NCBI GenBank assembly: GCA_017882405.1
Contig: JADGPO010000042.1
Span: 1 to 64,000, forward strand
From: Solirubrobacteraceae bacterium
GTDB lineage: Bacteria > Actinomycetota > Thermoleophilia > Solirubrobacterales > Solirubrobacteraceae
Direction of reading: 5' to 3'
Length of the DNA: 64,000 nucleotides
The position numbers and the translations under genes were made by a program. Under the pieces are notes generated by a model. The model was given only the letters and a program-made list of their open reading frames with translations. It was not told the origin of the DNA and made no database searches. Below are positions 16,230 to 25,170 of this stretch, in pieces (position 1 is the stretch's first letter; every line of letters begins with the position of its first letter).

Positions 16230-17054
16230 ATGCCGCCCGAGAGCAGCGCAACGCTGCCTCCCGTAGCTGGATCAGCGCAACGAGCACATAGCCGGCTTCG
16301 GCTCGCCGTCGTAGACCGCGATCCGGGATTCATGCAGGTGCTGTCCAAGCGATTGGACGCCCTCGGCTGCGAGTACCGGCCGCTGGCGGCGCCGATGGGA
16401 CCCGACGGACTGGTGGCGATGCGCCTCAACGCGCTGGTCGTCGACCTGGCGATCCTCGGACCCAACGGCTGGGGGTATCTGGAGCAGGTGTGCGCGCGGC
16501 TGCCCGGCCTCGCGGTGATCGTCTGCACCGGTCCCTCGTCGGTGGCCCAGCGGGTACGCGGCCTGCGCCTCGGCGCCGACGCCTGGATCACCAAGCCGTG
16601 CCACGCCGAGGAGCTGATCTGCGTGATCGAGGCGGCGGTGCGGCGTCACCGGCGCACCGAGATGCCCGCGCTGGAGGCGGCGACCAGCTTCGGCGAGATC
16701 ACGGTGCGTCCGGACCTCTACCAGGGGTATGTCGACGAGGTGAGCCTGGAGCTGACGGCCCGCGAGTTTGAGATCCTGTACCTGCTCTCCGGCTCGGACC
16801 GGGTCCTGCGCCGCGAGGAGATCTACGAGCGGGTCTGGGGCTACGCCATGGCTCATGGCGATCGCTCGGTTGACGTCTTCGTGCGCAAACTTCGCCAGAA
16901 GCTGCGGGCCGGCTCTCCGGCGTGGAGCTACATCCACACCCATTTCGGCGTCGGTTACCGGTTCGCGCCCGAGCGCGAGGACGGCTCGGGCCCGGACCTG
17001 GAGCTCGTGCCGGACACGCCGGTCGACGGGCTGCATCCGGCTCTCACCGGCTGA
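16230..17054 (+). CDS. OmpR-family response regulator, orphan, upstream of pst
   Basis: A 274-residue regulator with an N-terminal receiver (LAVVDRDPGF; likely phospho-acceptor Asp in NALVVDLAILGP; conserved Lys in ITKPC) and a C-terminal winged helix (LELTAREFEILYLL, RSVDVFVRKLRQKL, FGVGYRFAPE). No histidine kinase lies beside it. It is followed by a second winged-helix gene and then pstSCAB-phoU, so it is probably the local PhoB/PhoP-like phosphate regulator. The ATG at 16230 is the first sensible start. Confidence 0.85.
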   Translation: MPPESSATLPPVAGSAQRAHSRLRLAVVDRDPGFMQVLSKRLDALGCEYRPLAAPMGPDGLVAMRLNALVVDLAILGPNGWGYLEQVCARLPGLAVIVCTGPSSVAQRVRGLRLGADAWITKPCHAEELICVIEAAVRRHRRTEMPALEAATSFGEITVRPDLYQGYVDEVSLELTAREFEILYLLSGSDRVLRREEIYERVWGYAMAHGDRSVDVFVRKLRQKLRAGSPAWSYIHTHFGVGYRFAPEREDGSGPDLELVPDTPVDGLHPALTG

Positions 17055-17105
17055 CCGGCGAGCGCCGAGGCGCTCTGACCCCGGCGCGATGGTCCTGGCT
17101 TCACA

Positions 17106-17138
17106 GGTCGTTCACATCGTCGTCACGACTCGATAACG
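17106..17138 (+). promoter_or_regulatory. Pho-box-like 11-bp units, upstream of the winged-helix gene
   Basis: Three consecutive 11-mers can be read: GGTCGTTCACA, TCGTCGTCACG and ACTCGATAACG. The first and last recur 413 bases downstream before pstS with the middle unit missing. An 11-bp period with a GTTCAC core is the form of actinobacterial PHO boxes bound by PhoP. The site ends 34 bases before the ATG at 17173. Confidence 0.5.
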
Positions 17139-17172
17139 CGGTCGGCGGCCTGCCTCATCAGCATCTGGCGCG

Positions 17173-17538
17173 ATGCCGCAGGTCGCCAAGCCAGCGCCCG
17201 AGATCCTCGAGGTGGGGCCGCTGCAGATCGTCCCCGACGAGCGCCTCGCACGGGCCGAGGGTCGCGCGCTGATGCTGTCGATCCAAGAGCTGCGGCTGTT
17301 GACCGAGCTGGCACGGCGCGCTGACCGGATCGTCGCGCGGGAGGAGCTGTTCTCGCTCGTGTGGGGCCGTGAGATGCGAGCCCGTGACCGGTCGGTGGAC
17401 GTGTACGTGCGCAAGCTGCGGGTCAAGCTCGAGGCGGCCCTGCCGGGGTGGCGCTTCATCCACACCCACTTCGGCTTCGGGTACCGGTTGGCCGCCGAAC
17501 CCCAACAGCTCTCCAACGGGTCGTTCACAACTCGATAA
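17173..17538 (+). CDS. Stand-alone winged-helix (OmpR C-terminal type) regulator
   Basis: Only 121 residues: a complete OmpR/PhoB DNA-binding domain (LEVGPLQIVPDERLARAEG, SIQELRLLTELARRADRIV, RSVDVYVRKLRVKLEAALPG, FGFGYRL) with no receiver domain. It resembles the C-terminal part of the preceding regulator and was probably derived from it. The first residues do not match a receiver remnant, so this looks like a designed short protein and not a truncation. Its stop codon lies inside the repeat site that precedes pstS. How its activity is controlled is unknown. Confidence 0.8.
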   Translation: MPQVAKPAPEILEVGPLQIVPDERLARAEGRALMLSIQELRLLTELARRADRIVAREELFSLVWGREMRARDRSVDVYVRKLRVKLEAALPGWRFIHTHFGFGYRLAAEPQQLSNGSFTTR

Positions 17539-17540
17539 CA
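17519..17540 (+). promoter_or_regulatory. Pho-box-like 11-bp units upstream of pstS
   Basis: Two 11-mers, GGTCGTTCACA and ACTCGATAACA, match the first and third units found at 17106-17138. The site overlaps the end and stop codon of the winged-helix gene and lies 60 bases before the pstS start, a good position for an activator of the pst operon. Confidence 0.5.
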
Positions 17541-17599
17541 CCGCTGGGCCTGTAGGCGTCGAGACTCTGCCGGACTCGGAAAGACAAGGAGAAAGAAAA

Positions 17600-18736
17600 G
17601 TGCGTACAAGTCGAATCAGCGCGGCCGCGGTGACGCTGGCCGCAGCGATCGGGATCGCCGCGTGCGGTTCGAGCTCCAGTAGCTCGAGCTCCAGCTCCGG
17701 CAACCCGGCTCCCGCATCCGGAGGCTCGAGCTCAAGTGGCGGCGGGGGTTCGGCCACGCTCAACGGCGCGGGATCGACCCTGGCAGCGCCGATCTACCAG
17801 CAGTGGGGCTCGACGCTGAAGTCCCAGGGCCTGACCGTCAACTTCAACCCGGTCGGCTCGGGCGCCGGCATCGCCTCGCTGCAGACCGCCACGGTCAACT
17901 TCGCCGGCTCGGACCCGGCGCTGAAGCCGACCGACAGGAAGGGAATGAAGGGTCCGGTGCTGCAGTTCCCGGTGGCGTTCGGCGCGATCACCGTGTCCTA
18001 CAACCTGTCAGGGGTCAAGAGCGGCCTCAAGCTCGACGGGCCGACGATCGCCAACATATTCCAGGGCAAGATCAAGACCTGGAGCGATCCCGCGATCGCT
18101 AAGCTCAACCCGGGCATGAAGCTCCCCAGCACGAACATCACCGTCGTGCACCGCTCGGACTCGTCGGGGACGACCAAGGGCTTCACCACGTTCCTCGAGG
18201 ACTACAGCTCGGCGTGGAAGTCGCAGGTCGGCGCCGACAAGACGGTCAAGTGGCCGCTGGGCACCGGCGCGGCCAAGAACGCCGGGGTCGCCGCGGCGAT
18301 CAAGCAGACCCCGGGAGCGATCGGCTACGTGGAGCAGGCCTACGCGCTGGAGAACGGCTTCACCTACGCGTCGGTCAAGAACGCGGCCGGCAACTACGAG
18401 ACCCCGACGATCGCCAACACCTCGGCCGCCGCGGTCGGGATCAAGATCCCGCCGGACCTGGGCATCTCGACGATCAACGCCCCCGGCAAGGATGCCTACG
18501 CGATCGTCTCGCAGACGTTCCTGGATGCCTACCAGGACGCGTGCAAGGACGGCAAGGCCAGCGCCTCCCAGGCCAAGGGGCTGAAGAAGTTCCTCAGCTA
18601 CGCGGTCGGCGCCGGTCAGCAGACGCTCGGCTCGGGCGGCAACAAGCTGCCCTACGCGCCGCTGCCCTCCGGCCTCGCCGCCAAGGGCAACGCGCAGCTG
18701 AGCAAGCTGGCCTGCAACGGCTCGCCGATCTCGTAG
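17600..18736 (+). CDS. pstS: Phosphate-binding lipoprotein of the Pst ABC transporter
   Basis: A 378-residue phosphate receptor. The GTG at 17600 has an excellent ribosome-binding site AAGGAG (17586-17591) eight bases upstream. A signal peptide with lipobox GIAAC is followed by a long Ser-rich low-complexity linker. The phosphate-binding loops are clear: LNGAGSTLAAPIYQQW, the FAGSDPALKPTD segment, and HRSDSSGTTKGFTTFL. It heads pstSCAB-phoU, whose members follow with tiny gaps or overlaps. Confidence 0.95.
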   Translation: MRTSRISAAAVTLAAAIGIAACGSSSSSSSSSSGNPAPASGGSSSSGGGGSATLNGAGSTLAAPIYQQWGSTLKSQGLTVNFNPVGSGAGIASLQTATVNFAGSDPALKPTDRKGMKGPVLQFPVAFGAITVSYNLSGVKSGLKLDGPTIANIFQGKIKTWSDPAIAKLNPGMKLPSTNITVVHRSDSSGTTKGFTTFLEDYSSAWKSQVGADKTVKWPLGTGAAKNAGVAAAIKQTPGAIGYVEQAYALENGFTYASVKNAAGNYETPTIANTSAAAVGIKIPPDLGISTINAPGKDAYAIVSQTFLDAYQDACKDGKASASQAKGLKKFLSYAVGAGQQTLGSGGNKLPYAPLPSGLAAKGNAQLSKLACNGSPIS

Positions 18737-18743
18737 GCAGGAA

Positions 18744-19757
18744 GTGGGGGCAAGCGCCACTCCCGTCGCCGGCGGCCGCTCGTCGTTTCAGCGGTCGCCG
18801 GCCAGCGGTCTGCCCGATCAGATCCTGAAATGGGGTCTGACCGGGCTGGCGGGGCTGATCCTCGCCCTACTGGCCTACTTCTTCATCAGGCTCATCGGGC
18901 AGTCCCAGGACGCGTTCAGCCACTTCGGCGCGAGCTTCGTACTCGGCAACGACTGGGACCCCTCTCGCAACATCTACCACGGCGCTGCGCTGCTGGTCGG
19001 AACCCTGATCACCTCGGCGATCGCGCTGCTGATCGGGGTGCCGGTGGCGATCTCGACCGCGATCTTCCTCACCGAGCTGGCCCCGCGCCGGCTCCGCGGC
19101 CCGCTCACGATGCTGGTCGACCTGCTGGCGGCGGTGCCCTCGGTGGTATACGGCCTGTGGGGCGTGTACGTGCTGATCCCCAAGCTGCTGCCGGCGGAGA
19201 AGTGGTTCGCCAGCACGTTCTCGTTCATCCCGTTCGTGGGCGGCGGGACGCCCACCGGCCCCAACTACTTCATCGCCGGCCTGATCCTGGCGATCATGAT
19301 CCTCCCGATCGTCTCGGCGATCGCGCGGGAAGTGCTGTCGACCGTGCCCTCTGAGCACAAGGAGGCCGCTCTGGCCCTGGGGGCGACCCGGTGGGAGATG
19401 ATCCGCATGGCCGTCATCCCGTACGCCCGCCCGGGCATCACCGGCGGGGCGATGCTCGGACTGGGCCGCGCGATCGGGGAGACGATCGCGGTCCTGCTGG
19501 TGATCGGCAACGCGCCCGTGATCGGGCACAAGCTCTTCAGCCAGGGCTACTCGCTGGCCGCGGTGATCGCCAACGAGTTCGGCGAGGCCGCGGCCACGCC
19601 GATCCACAGCTCGGCACTGTTCGCCGCCGGGCTGGTCCTGTTCGTGCTCACCCTGATCGTCAACATCCTCGCCCGCCGCTTCATCTCGCGCGGGCAGCGG
19701 GGGAGTCGCGGCACCGGAGTGGCCCTGGCCGACGCCCCGCAGCAGGTCGGCGCATGA
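18744..19757 (+). CDS. pstC: Phosphate ABC transporter permease PstC
   Basis: A 337-residue membrane permease with six predicted helices and the EAA-type cytoplasmic loop ([23 protein letters not shown] split around [15 protein letters not shown]). The GTG at 18744 lies seven bases after the pstS stop with a GGCAGGAA ribosome-binding site. Its stop overlaps the pstA start (ATGA). It forms the channel with PstA. Confidence 0.95.
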   Translation: MGASATPVAGGRSSFQRSPASGLPDQILKWGLTGLAGLILALLAYFFIRLIGQSQDAFSHFGASFVLGNDWDPSRNIYHGAALLVGTLITSAIALLIGVPVAISTAIFLTELAPRRLRGPLTMLVDLLAAVPSVVYGLWGVYVLIPKLLPAEKWFASTFSFIPFVGGGTPTGPNYFIAGLILAIMILPIVSAIAREVLSTVPSEHKEAALALGATRWEMIRMAVIPYARPGITGGAMLGLGRAIGETIAVLLVIGNAPVIGHKLFSQGYSLAAVIANEFGEAAATPIHSSALFAAGLVLFVLTLIVNILARRFISRGQRGSRGTGVALADAPQQVGA

Positions 19758-20623
19758 GCACCACGAATCTCGCTCCGATCAGCTCCGCGCGCCGGCGCAA
19801 GGACCGGCTGATGCGCGGCCTGCTGATCGCCGGCACCGTGATCGCGCTGATCCCGCTGGTGCTCGTCATCTACTACCTGCTGCTCAAGGGCCTGGGCAGC
19901 TGGACCGGGAGCTTCTTCAGCAGTGACCCGACGGGCAGCTTCTTCGGGCCCCCCGGCGGGATCCGCTCGGCGATCTTCGGCACGCTGGAGATCGTCGCCC
20001 TGGCCAGCCTGATCGCGATCCCAACGGGAATCGGGGTCGCCCTCTATCTGACCGAGTACGGCAAGACAACGACCTTCGCCCACGTCGTGCGCTACTTCGT
20101 CGACGTGATGACGGGCGTGCCGTCGATCGTCTTCGGCCTGTTCATCTACATCGTGCTCGTCCTGTCGGGGGTCGACGGGTCGTTCACGGGATGGAAGGGC
20201 TCGGTGGCGATCTCGCTGCTGATGCTGCCGATCGTCGTGCGCTCGGCCGAGGTCGTGTTGCTGCTCGTGCCCGGGGCCCTGCGCGAGGCGGCCCTGGCGC
20301 TGGGGGCTCCGCGCTGGCGGGTCGTCACCAAGGTCGTGCTTCCGACCGCGTTGCCCGGCCTGATCACCGGCTCGCTGCTGGCGATCGCTCGCGGGATGGG
20401 CGAAACCGCGCCGCTGCTGTTCACCGTGGCGACGGCCACCGGAATCACGGGCAATCTCAGCGCGCAGATGAACACGCTTCCCACCCAGATCTTCCAGGAC
20501 ATCACCTCGCCCCGTAACGCGATTGTTTCCCGCGCGTGGGGTGCAGCCCTTACGCTGGTGGCACTGGTTCTGATCCTCAACCTCGTCGCCCGCGCGATCG
20601 CGAGAAGGAGCCGAATAGCATGA
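19754..20623 (+). CDS. pstA: Phosphate ABC transporter permease PstA
   Basis: A 289-residue partner permease. The ATG at 19754 overlaps the pstC stop. Six hydrophobic segments and the ABC-contacting loop [20 protein letters not shown] are visible, with [19 protein letters not shown] following. The stop overlaps the pstB start by four bases. Confidence 0.94.
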   Translation: MSTTNLAPISSARRRKDRLMRGLLIAGTVIALIPLVLVIYYLLLKGLGSWTGSFFSSDPTGSFFGPPGGIRSAIFGTLEIVALASLIAIPTGIGVALYLTEYGKTTTFAHVVRYFVDVMTGVPSIVFGLFIYIVLVLSGVDGSFTGWKGSVAISLLMLPIVVRSAEVVLLLVPGALREAALALGAPRWRVVTKVVLPTALPGLITGSLLAIARGMGETAPLLFTVATATGITGNLSAQMNTLPTQIFQDITSPRNAIVSRAWGAALTLVALVLILNLVARAIARRSRIA

Positions 20624-21504
20624 CTCCCCCAAATACCGACACCCAGGCCGAGACCAAGGGACAGAGCCAGATGTCAAGCGCAGGTGGACCGCCGTCCGAT
20701 CAGGCGCAGGAAGCCCCCAACCTCGCCGAGCTCGGCGTCAAGGAAGGCGCCGGTCACGGGGTCATCGTCAAGGACCTCCACGCCTATTACGGCTCCCAAC
20801 ATGCGATAAAGGGCGTGAGCCTCGACTTTTCGCCCAACGAGGCCACCGCGATCATCGGGCCGTCGGGATGTGGCAAGTCGACGATGGTGCGCTGCATCAA
20901 TCGCATGCACGAGGAGATTCCCGGGGCTCGCGCCGAGGGCAGCGTCACGCTCGACGATGTCGACGTCTACGGGCCGGGTGTCGACGTGACCTCGGTGCGG
21001 CGGATGATCGGCATGGTGTTCCAGAAGCCCAATCCGTTCCCCACGATGTCGATCTTCGACAACGTCGCCGCCGGCCTGCGGCTGACCGGTACCAAGTCCG
21101 ACAACCTGCGCGAGCGCGTGCACAAGGCACTGCGTGCCGTGGGCCTGTGGGGCGAGGTCAAGAACCGCCTGACCGAGCCCGGGATCGGCCTCTCGGGCGG
21201 CCAGCAGCAGCGGCTCTGCATCGCCCGCACGGTCGCCGTCGAGCCCGAGGTGATCCTGATGGACGAGCCCTGCTCGGCGCTTGACCCGATCGCCACGCTC
21301 CGGGTGGAGGAGCTGATCGCCGAGCTCAAGTCCCGGTACACGATCGTGATCGTCACGCACAACATGCAGCAGGCCGCGCGGGTCGCGGACACCACGGTGT
21401 TCATGCTCGACGGCGAGGTGGTGGAGCACGCGCCGACCAACGACATCTTCACCAACCCGAAGGACGAGCGTACCGAGCGCTACGTGACCGGGAAGTTCGG
21501 CTGA
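20620..21504 (+). CDS. pstB: Phosphate ABC transporter ATP-binding protein PstB
   Basis: A 294-residue ABC ATPase powering phosphate uptake. It has Walker [13 protein letters not shown], the signature [13 protein letters not shown], Walker [17 protein letters not shown] and the H-loop [15 protein letters not shown]. The first 45 residues are a Gln/Pro/Gly-rich extension not needed for the fold. Start ATG 20620 overlaps pstA and has GAAGGAG upstream. Confidence 0.96.
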   Translation: MTPPNTDTQAETKGQSQMSSAGGPPSDQAQEAPNLAELGVKEGAGHGVIVKDLHAYYGSQHAIKGVSLDFSPNEATAIIGPSGCGKSTMVRCINRMHEEIPGARAEGSVTLDDVDVYGPGVDVTSVRRMIGMVFQKPNPFPTMSIFDNVAAGLRLTGTKSDNLRERVHKALRAVGLWGEVKNRLTEPGIGLSGGQQQRLCIARTVAVEPEVILMDEPCSALDPIATLRVEELIAELKSRYTIVIVTHNMQQAARVADTTVFMLDGEVVEHAPTNDIFTNPKDERTERYVTGKFG

Positions 21505-22205
21505 TGGTTCACGAGACCCGCCATCAGTTTCGCGAGGACCTCAAGGAGCTCGAGCGTCAGGTGCTGGGCGGTCTGGACCTGGTCGTCTCCCAGCTTGATC
21601 GAGCGCAGGAGGCCGTCAGCTATCAGGACGTGGAGCTGGCCGGGATGGTGGTCGCCGACGACGACCGGATCGACGGCCGCTACCTGGAGGTCCATCAGGG
21701 CATCCTCTCGCTGCTGGCGCGCCAGTCCCCGGTGGCCGGCGACCTGCGGATCGTGGCCGCGCTTCTGCACGTGATCCGCTGCATTGAGCGGATGGGCGAC
21801 CAGTGCGTGAACATCGCCAAGCTGGTGCCGCTGTCGGGCTACGAGTCACCCAAGGACAAGGAGATCCTCGACTCGATTGAGCGCATGGGCCAGCTGGCCC
21901 GCTCGCAGGTCACCCAGGCCAAGGATGCACTGGGCGAGCGCAACGTCCAGCTCGCCCAGGACCTTGTCCGCCAGGATGCCGAGATCAACCGTCTCAACCG
22001 TGAGATCTTCAAGCGGGCAGTGGAGATCGGCGACGACGTGGACATGCGCGAGTGGGGGATGTTCATGATCCTCGTCGCGCGCTGCCTGGAGCGGATCGGC
22101 GACAACACCGTTGACATCGCCGAGCAGGTTGTGTTCGTCGTCACCGGACTGTTCCGCGAGATGGCCGACGCCTCCTCGCCGGCCGAGTCCGCCCGCACTC
22201 GCTGA
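21504..22205 (+). CDS. phoU: Phosphate signalling regulator PhoU
   Basis: A 233-residue all-helical protein of two PhoU repeats, with the metal-cluster segments EXXXDXXXD-like (VVADDDRIDGRYLEV; QDAEINRLNREIFK) and family motifs VAALLHVIRCIERMGDQ and LVARCLERIGDNTVDIAEQ. It couples transporter state to the phosphate regulator. The ATG overlaps the pstB stop (TGATG). It ends the pst operon. Confidence 0.95.
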   Translation: MVHETRHQFREDLKELERQVLGGLDLVVSQLDRAQEAVSYQDVELAGMVVADDDRIDGRYLEVHQGILSLLARQSPVAGDLRIVAALLHVIRCIERMGDQCVNIAKLVPLSGYESPKDKEILDSIERMGQLARSQVTQAKDALGERNVQLAQDLVRQDAEINRLNREIFKRAVEIGDDVDMREWGMFMILVARCLERIGDNTVDIAEQVVFVVTGLFREMADASSPAESARTR

Positions 22206-22243
22206 GCCGGCACGCCGCCGGGGTGACCCGGGGGCGCCGATTC

Positions 22244-22259
22244 TTGGCCATGGGGCCAA
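22244..22259. promoter_or_regulatory. Inverted repeat TTGGCC-ATGG-GGCCAA before the S51 gene pair
   Basis: A 6-bp dyad with a 4-bp spacer in the 90-base gap between phoU and the first S51 gene. It could be an operator for the gene pair. No T-run follows, so it is not a convincing terminator. Confidence 0.25.
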
Positions 22260-22295
22260 TGCAGGGATTTCGTGCCAAATCTAACTTGTGCGCCT

Positions 22296-23060
22296 ATGAG
22301 AGCGCGGCCCCCGCAGATCGTCGCCTTCGGCGGCGGAGGGTTCTCGTTGGAGTGGGGCAACCCGCTGCTCGACGACCACGTGCTGGCGCTGTCGGGCGTG
22401 GAGCGCCCAAAGGTGTGCTTCCTGCCCACCGCCAGCGGTGACGCCGACCACTACGTGGTCCGCTTCTACCGGGCGTTCCCGGCCTCGCGCTGCGAGCCGT
22501 CGCACATCTCGCTGTTCCGCCGCGAGACCGGCGTCGGCGACCCGCGCGCGCACCTGCTCGACCAGGACGTGATCTACGTCGGCGGGGGCAGCCTGGTGTC
22601 CCTGATGGGCACCTGGCGGGCCCACGGGCTCGACCTGGCGCTGTACGAGGCATGGCGGGCGGGAGTGGTGCTGTGCGGCGGGTCGGCGGGCTCGCTGTGC
22701 TGGTTCTCGCAGGCGGTCTCCTCGTTTCACGAGGGCCCGGCCCGCTGCTTGGAGGGCCTGGGCTTCCTGCCGTGGTCAAACGCGGTGCACTACGGCGAGG
22801 AGCCGGGACGGCGCGCGGCGTACCTCACCGCGGTGGCTGACGGGATGGCGCCCGGCTACGGCGTGGGCGACGCGGCGGCGCTTCACTTCCTCGGCACCGA
22901 CCTGCACGAGGTGGTCTCCTCCCGTCCCGGCGCCCGCGCGCACTACGTGTTCGTCGACGAGGGCGGCGCCGCCACCGAGCGCGAGCTGGCAGTGCGCTAT
23001 CTGGGCGAGCCGGCAGTCGTGGCCACCGGCGTGATCGACGGCCAGCCGCTGGCCGCGTGA
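22296..23060 (+). CDS. S51-family (peptidase E / cyanophycinase-like) hydrolase, copy 1
   Basis: A 254-residue protein of the peptidase E class within the glutamine-amidotransferase-like fold. Motifs: VAFGGGGFSLEW at the start, CFLPTASGDADHY, VIYVGGGSLVSLM and the nucleophile elbow LCGGSAGSLCWF. The family cleaves N-terminal Asp dipeptides or isoaspartyl/cyanophycin-like bonds; substrate here is unknown. The ATG at 22296 is used. Its stop overlaps the start of a second, diverged copy (GTGA). Confidence 0.8.
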   Translation: MRARPPQIVAFGGGGFSLEWGNPLLDDHVLALSGVERPKVCFLPTASGDADHYVVRFYRAFPASRCEPSHISLFRRETGVGDPRAHLLDQDVIYVGGGSLVSLMGTWRAHGLDLALYEAWRAGVVLCGGSAGSLCWFSQAVSSFHEGPARCLEGLGFLPWSNAVHYGEEPGRRAAYLTAVADGMAPGYGVGDAAALHFLGTDLHEVVSSRPGARAHYVFVDEGGAATERELAVRYLGEPAVVATGVIDGQPLAA

Positions 23061-23944
23061 GAACCCGGCCCCGGCGCCGATGCGCCCAGCGACCGACTGC
23101 GCCATCCTGGCTGGCAGTGGTCGACCCGACGGGTGACGATCGACGGCGGATCCTCGCCATGGGTGGCGGCGGCTTCACGATGCAGGAGCGCAGCCCTGCC
23201 TTGGATCGCCTGGTGCTCACCCTGACCGGCAAGCCGGTGCCCAGAGTCTGCTTTCTGCCGACCGCCTCCGGGGACGGGCGCGAGCAGACGACGCGCTTCT
23301 ACGAGCGCTTCTCGCCCTGGCCGTGCGAGCCGAGCATCCTGTCGCTGTTCCATCTCGCGCGGGACCGAACCGACCCCGCGACGCACCTGCTGGCCCAGGA
23401 CGCGATCTACGTGGGCGGCGGCTCGATGCGCAACATGCTGGCCGTATGGCGCGAGCACGGCCTGGACGAGGCGATGCGCGAGGCGTGGGAGCGAGGGATC
23501 GTGCTGGCGGGTCTGAGCGCGGGCGCCATGTGCTGGTTTGCCGGCGGGCTGACGATGAGCGGCGGCGCGCCCCGCCCCGGGCCGGGCCTGCACCTGCTGG
23601 AGGGGAGCATGTCGGTCCATTTGGACGGCGAGCCCGAGCGGCTGCCCGCCTACCGCGAGGCGGTGGCCACGGGGGCGCTTGCGCCCGGCTACGCGGTCGA
23701 TGACTGCGCCGCGCTGCTGTTCGCGGGGACGCGGCTGGACGCCTGCGTGGCCTCCCGTCCGGGCGCCCGGGTGATCCATATCAGCGCCGACGAACGGGGG
23801 GCCACGATCGAGCAGCCGCAGAGCGTCAAGCTGCTGGGGGGCGGCGAGTCGCCGCTCTCCGGCGAGGCCGAGGCCGCCGCCGGCGACCCCTACGGGGTCT
23901 CGGAGCTGCGGGCGCTGCGGGCGGGCCGCCACCGCTGGGATTGA
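23057..23944 (+). CDS. S51-family (peptidase E-like) hydrolase, copy 2
   Basis: A 295-residue paralogue of the preceding gene with the same order of motifs: ILAMGGGGFTMQE, RVCFLPTASGDGRE, AIYVGGGSMRNML and the nucleophile elbow LAGLSAGAMCWF. The GTG at 23057 overlaps the previous stop; a second GTG at 23117, just before the conserved region, could be the real start because the first 20 residues look unconserved. Two tandem paralogues suggest a heteromer or split specificity, which is inference. Confidence 0.78.
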   Translation: MRTRPRRRCAQRPTAPSWLAVVDPTGDDRRRILAMGGGGFTMQERSPALDRLVLTLTGKPVPRVCFLPTASGDGREQTTRFYERFSPWPCEPSILSLFHLARDRTDPATHLLAQDAIYVGGGSMRNMLAVWREHGLDEAMREAWERGIVLAGLSAGAMCWFAGGLTMSGGAPRPGPGLHLLEGSMSVHLDGEPERLPAYREAVATGALAPGYAVDDCAALLFAGTRLDACVASRPGARVIHISADERGATIEQPQSVKLLGGGESPLSGEAEAAAGDPYGVSELRALRAGRHRWD

Positions 23945-23971
23945 CGTCCACCGCGCACCCGCCGCGCGAGG

Positions 23972-24610
23972 TCAGCCGGCAGACGACTGGCGCATGCGCA
24001 GCACGATCAGCGCGGTAGCCACCACGATCGCCGCCAGGACGAGCCCGACCAGCAGCACGGTACTGCCGCCCCCGCCCGAGTTGGCTCGCCCGCTGCTCCC
24101 CATGCTCTTGAGCGTATGGCCGGACGCCGAGGCCAGCTTGGCGACCGCCGTCTGCGCTGCGCGGGCCAGGTCGGTGCTGGTCGTGCCGGCCGGCTTGGGC
24201 AGCGCGCTCAGTGCCACTCTCGCCGGCGCTTTGACGCCCTGTACGCCATAGCCGGCCGCCATCACGACCAGCAGCGGCTGCGGGCCCTGAAAGCTGATCT
24301 CCTGGTCCAGGAACTTCGCGTACGCCTGGGGTTTGCCGAACAGGCTGGGAACCGTGCCGAGGTCGGTGGGGGCGCCGATCACGGCGACCTTGATCGGAAA
24401 GCCGCCGCGCTTGGCGGCGGCGGTCTGCCGGTCGAGCTCTAGCCTGACCGCCCGGGCGACCGGCGGCGAGTAGGGATAGAAGACGCTCTGCCCCAGCAGC
24501 GTGTCGCTCGCCGGGTCCCCGTCGGCCGCGGCCACACCGGGGAGCGCCAGCACGGTCGCCGCCAGCAGCAGCGCGATCCAGACGACGGCGCGGCGGGTCA
24601 CGCTCGACAT
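23972..24610 (-). CDS. Exported protein with C-terminal membrane anchor, function unknown
   Basis: A 212-residue protein with a signal peptide (AVVWIALLLAATVLALPGVAA), a soluble alpha/beta domain, a Gly/Ser-rich stretch and a C-terminal membrane helix (TVLLVGLVLAAIVVATALIVL) followed by basic residues. The topology resembles TPM-domain proteins (YgcG type), but no catalytic motif is clear. It is divergent from the small membrane protein at 24625, sharing a 14-base gap. Confidence 0.6.
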   Translation of the reverse strand: MSSVTRRAVVWIALLLAATVLALPGVAAADGDPASDTLLGQSVFYPYSPPVARAVRLELDRQTAAAKRGGFPIKVAVIGAPTDLGTVPSLFGKPQAYAKFLDQEISFQGPQPLLVVMAAGYGVQGVKAPARVALSALPKPAGTTSTDLARAAQTAVAKLASASGHTLKSMGSSGRANSGGGGSTVLLVGLVLAAIVVATALIVLRMRQSSAG

Positions 24611-24624
24611 TATGCTCAGCGCCC

Positions 24625-25170
24625 GTGCCCTCGCAGAAGTCCAAACGGGCGCGCAAGCGCCACAAGCCGGGCACCGCTCCGCGGGCTGTCCCCTCCAACC
24701 GTCGCGACGAGCGCGCGGTGCGCGCCGCCGAGGCCGAGCGCCAGCGCCAGCGGGGGCAGCGCCAGCTCGGCCGCGAGGGCGAGCGGCCCGAGAGTCCGTT
24801 CGGCGGTCTGCCGGTCTCCGAGGTGGCGATCCTGGCGGGGATGGTGGGAGCGGTGATCGGGTTTCTCAACGGGGGCGGCGCGGCGCTCGTGGTCGGGCTG
24901 ATCGTGTGTGCGCTGGGGGTGTGCGAGATCACCGCCCGCGAGCATTTCTCCGGCTACCGCTCGCATACGGCGCTGCTCGCGGGCATTCCGGCGGTGGCGA
25001 TCGAGGCCGGGTTGGTGGCGCTGTTCGGCGAGCCCAAGCAGCGGGGGCTGGCGCTGGTGGTGGTCGTGCCGGTGTTCTCGATCCTCTTCTGGCTGCTGCG
25101 GCGCCGATTCCTGACCGCCCGCCAGGCCCGCGTTGCGCGCAGCGCCCGGGGCGGCGTCCAGCTCAGCTGA
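24625..25170 (+). CDS. Small membrane protein, function unknown
   Basis: A 181-residue protein: a basic N-terminus typical of RNA- or lipid-contacting tails (SQKSKRARKRHKPG), an Arg/Gln/Glu-rich linker, then about four hydrophobic helices from residue 70 (VAILAGMVGAVIGFLNGGG; VVVVPVFSILFWLLRRR). Start GTG 24625. The last eight bases overlap the convergent histidine kinase gene. I do not recognise the family. Confidence 0.6.
   Translation: MPSQKSKRARKRHKPGTAPRAVPSNRRDERAVRAAEAERQRQRGQRQLGREGERPESPFGGLPVSEVAILAGMVGAVIGFLNGGGAALVVGLIVCALGVCEITAREHFSGYRSHTALLAGIPAVAIEAGLVALFGEPKQRGLALVVVVPVFSILFWLLRRRFLTARQARVARSARGGVQLS

Noticed and set aside
22244..22259. Terminator of the pst operon
   Set aside because: Short stem, no T-run, and the dyad sits close to the start of the next gene; operator is the better guess.
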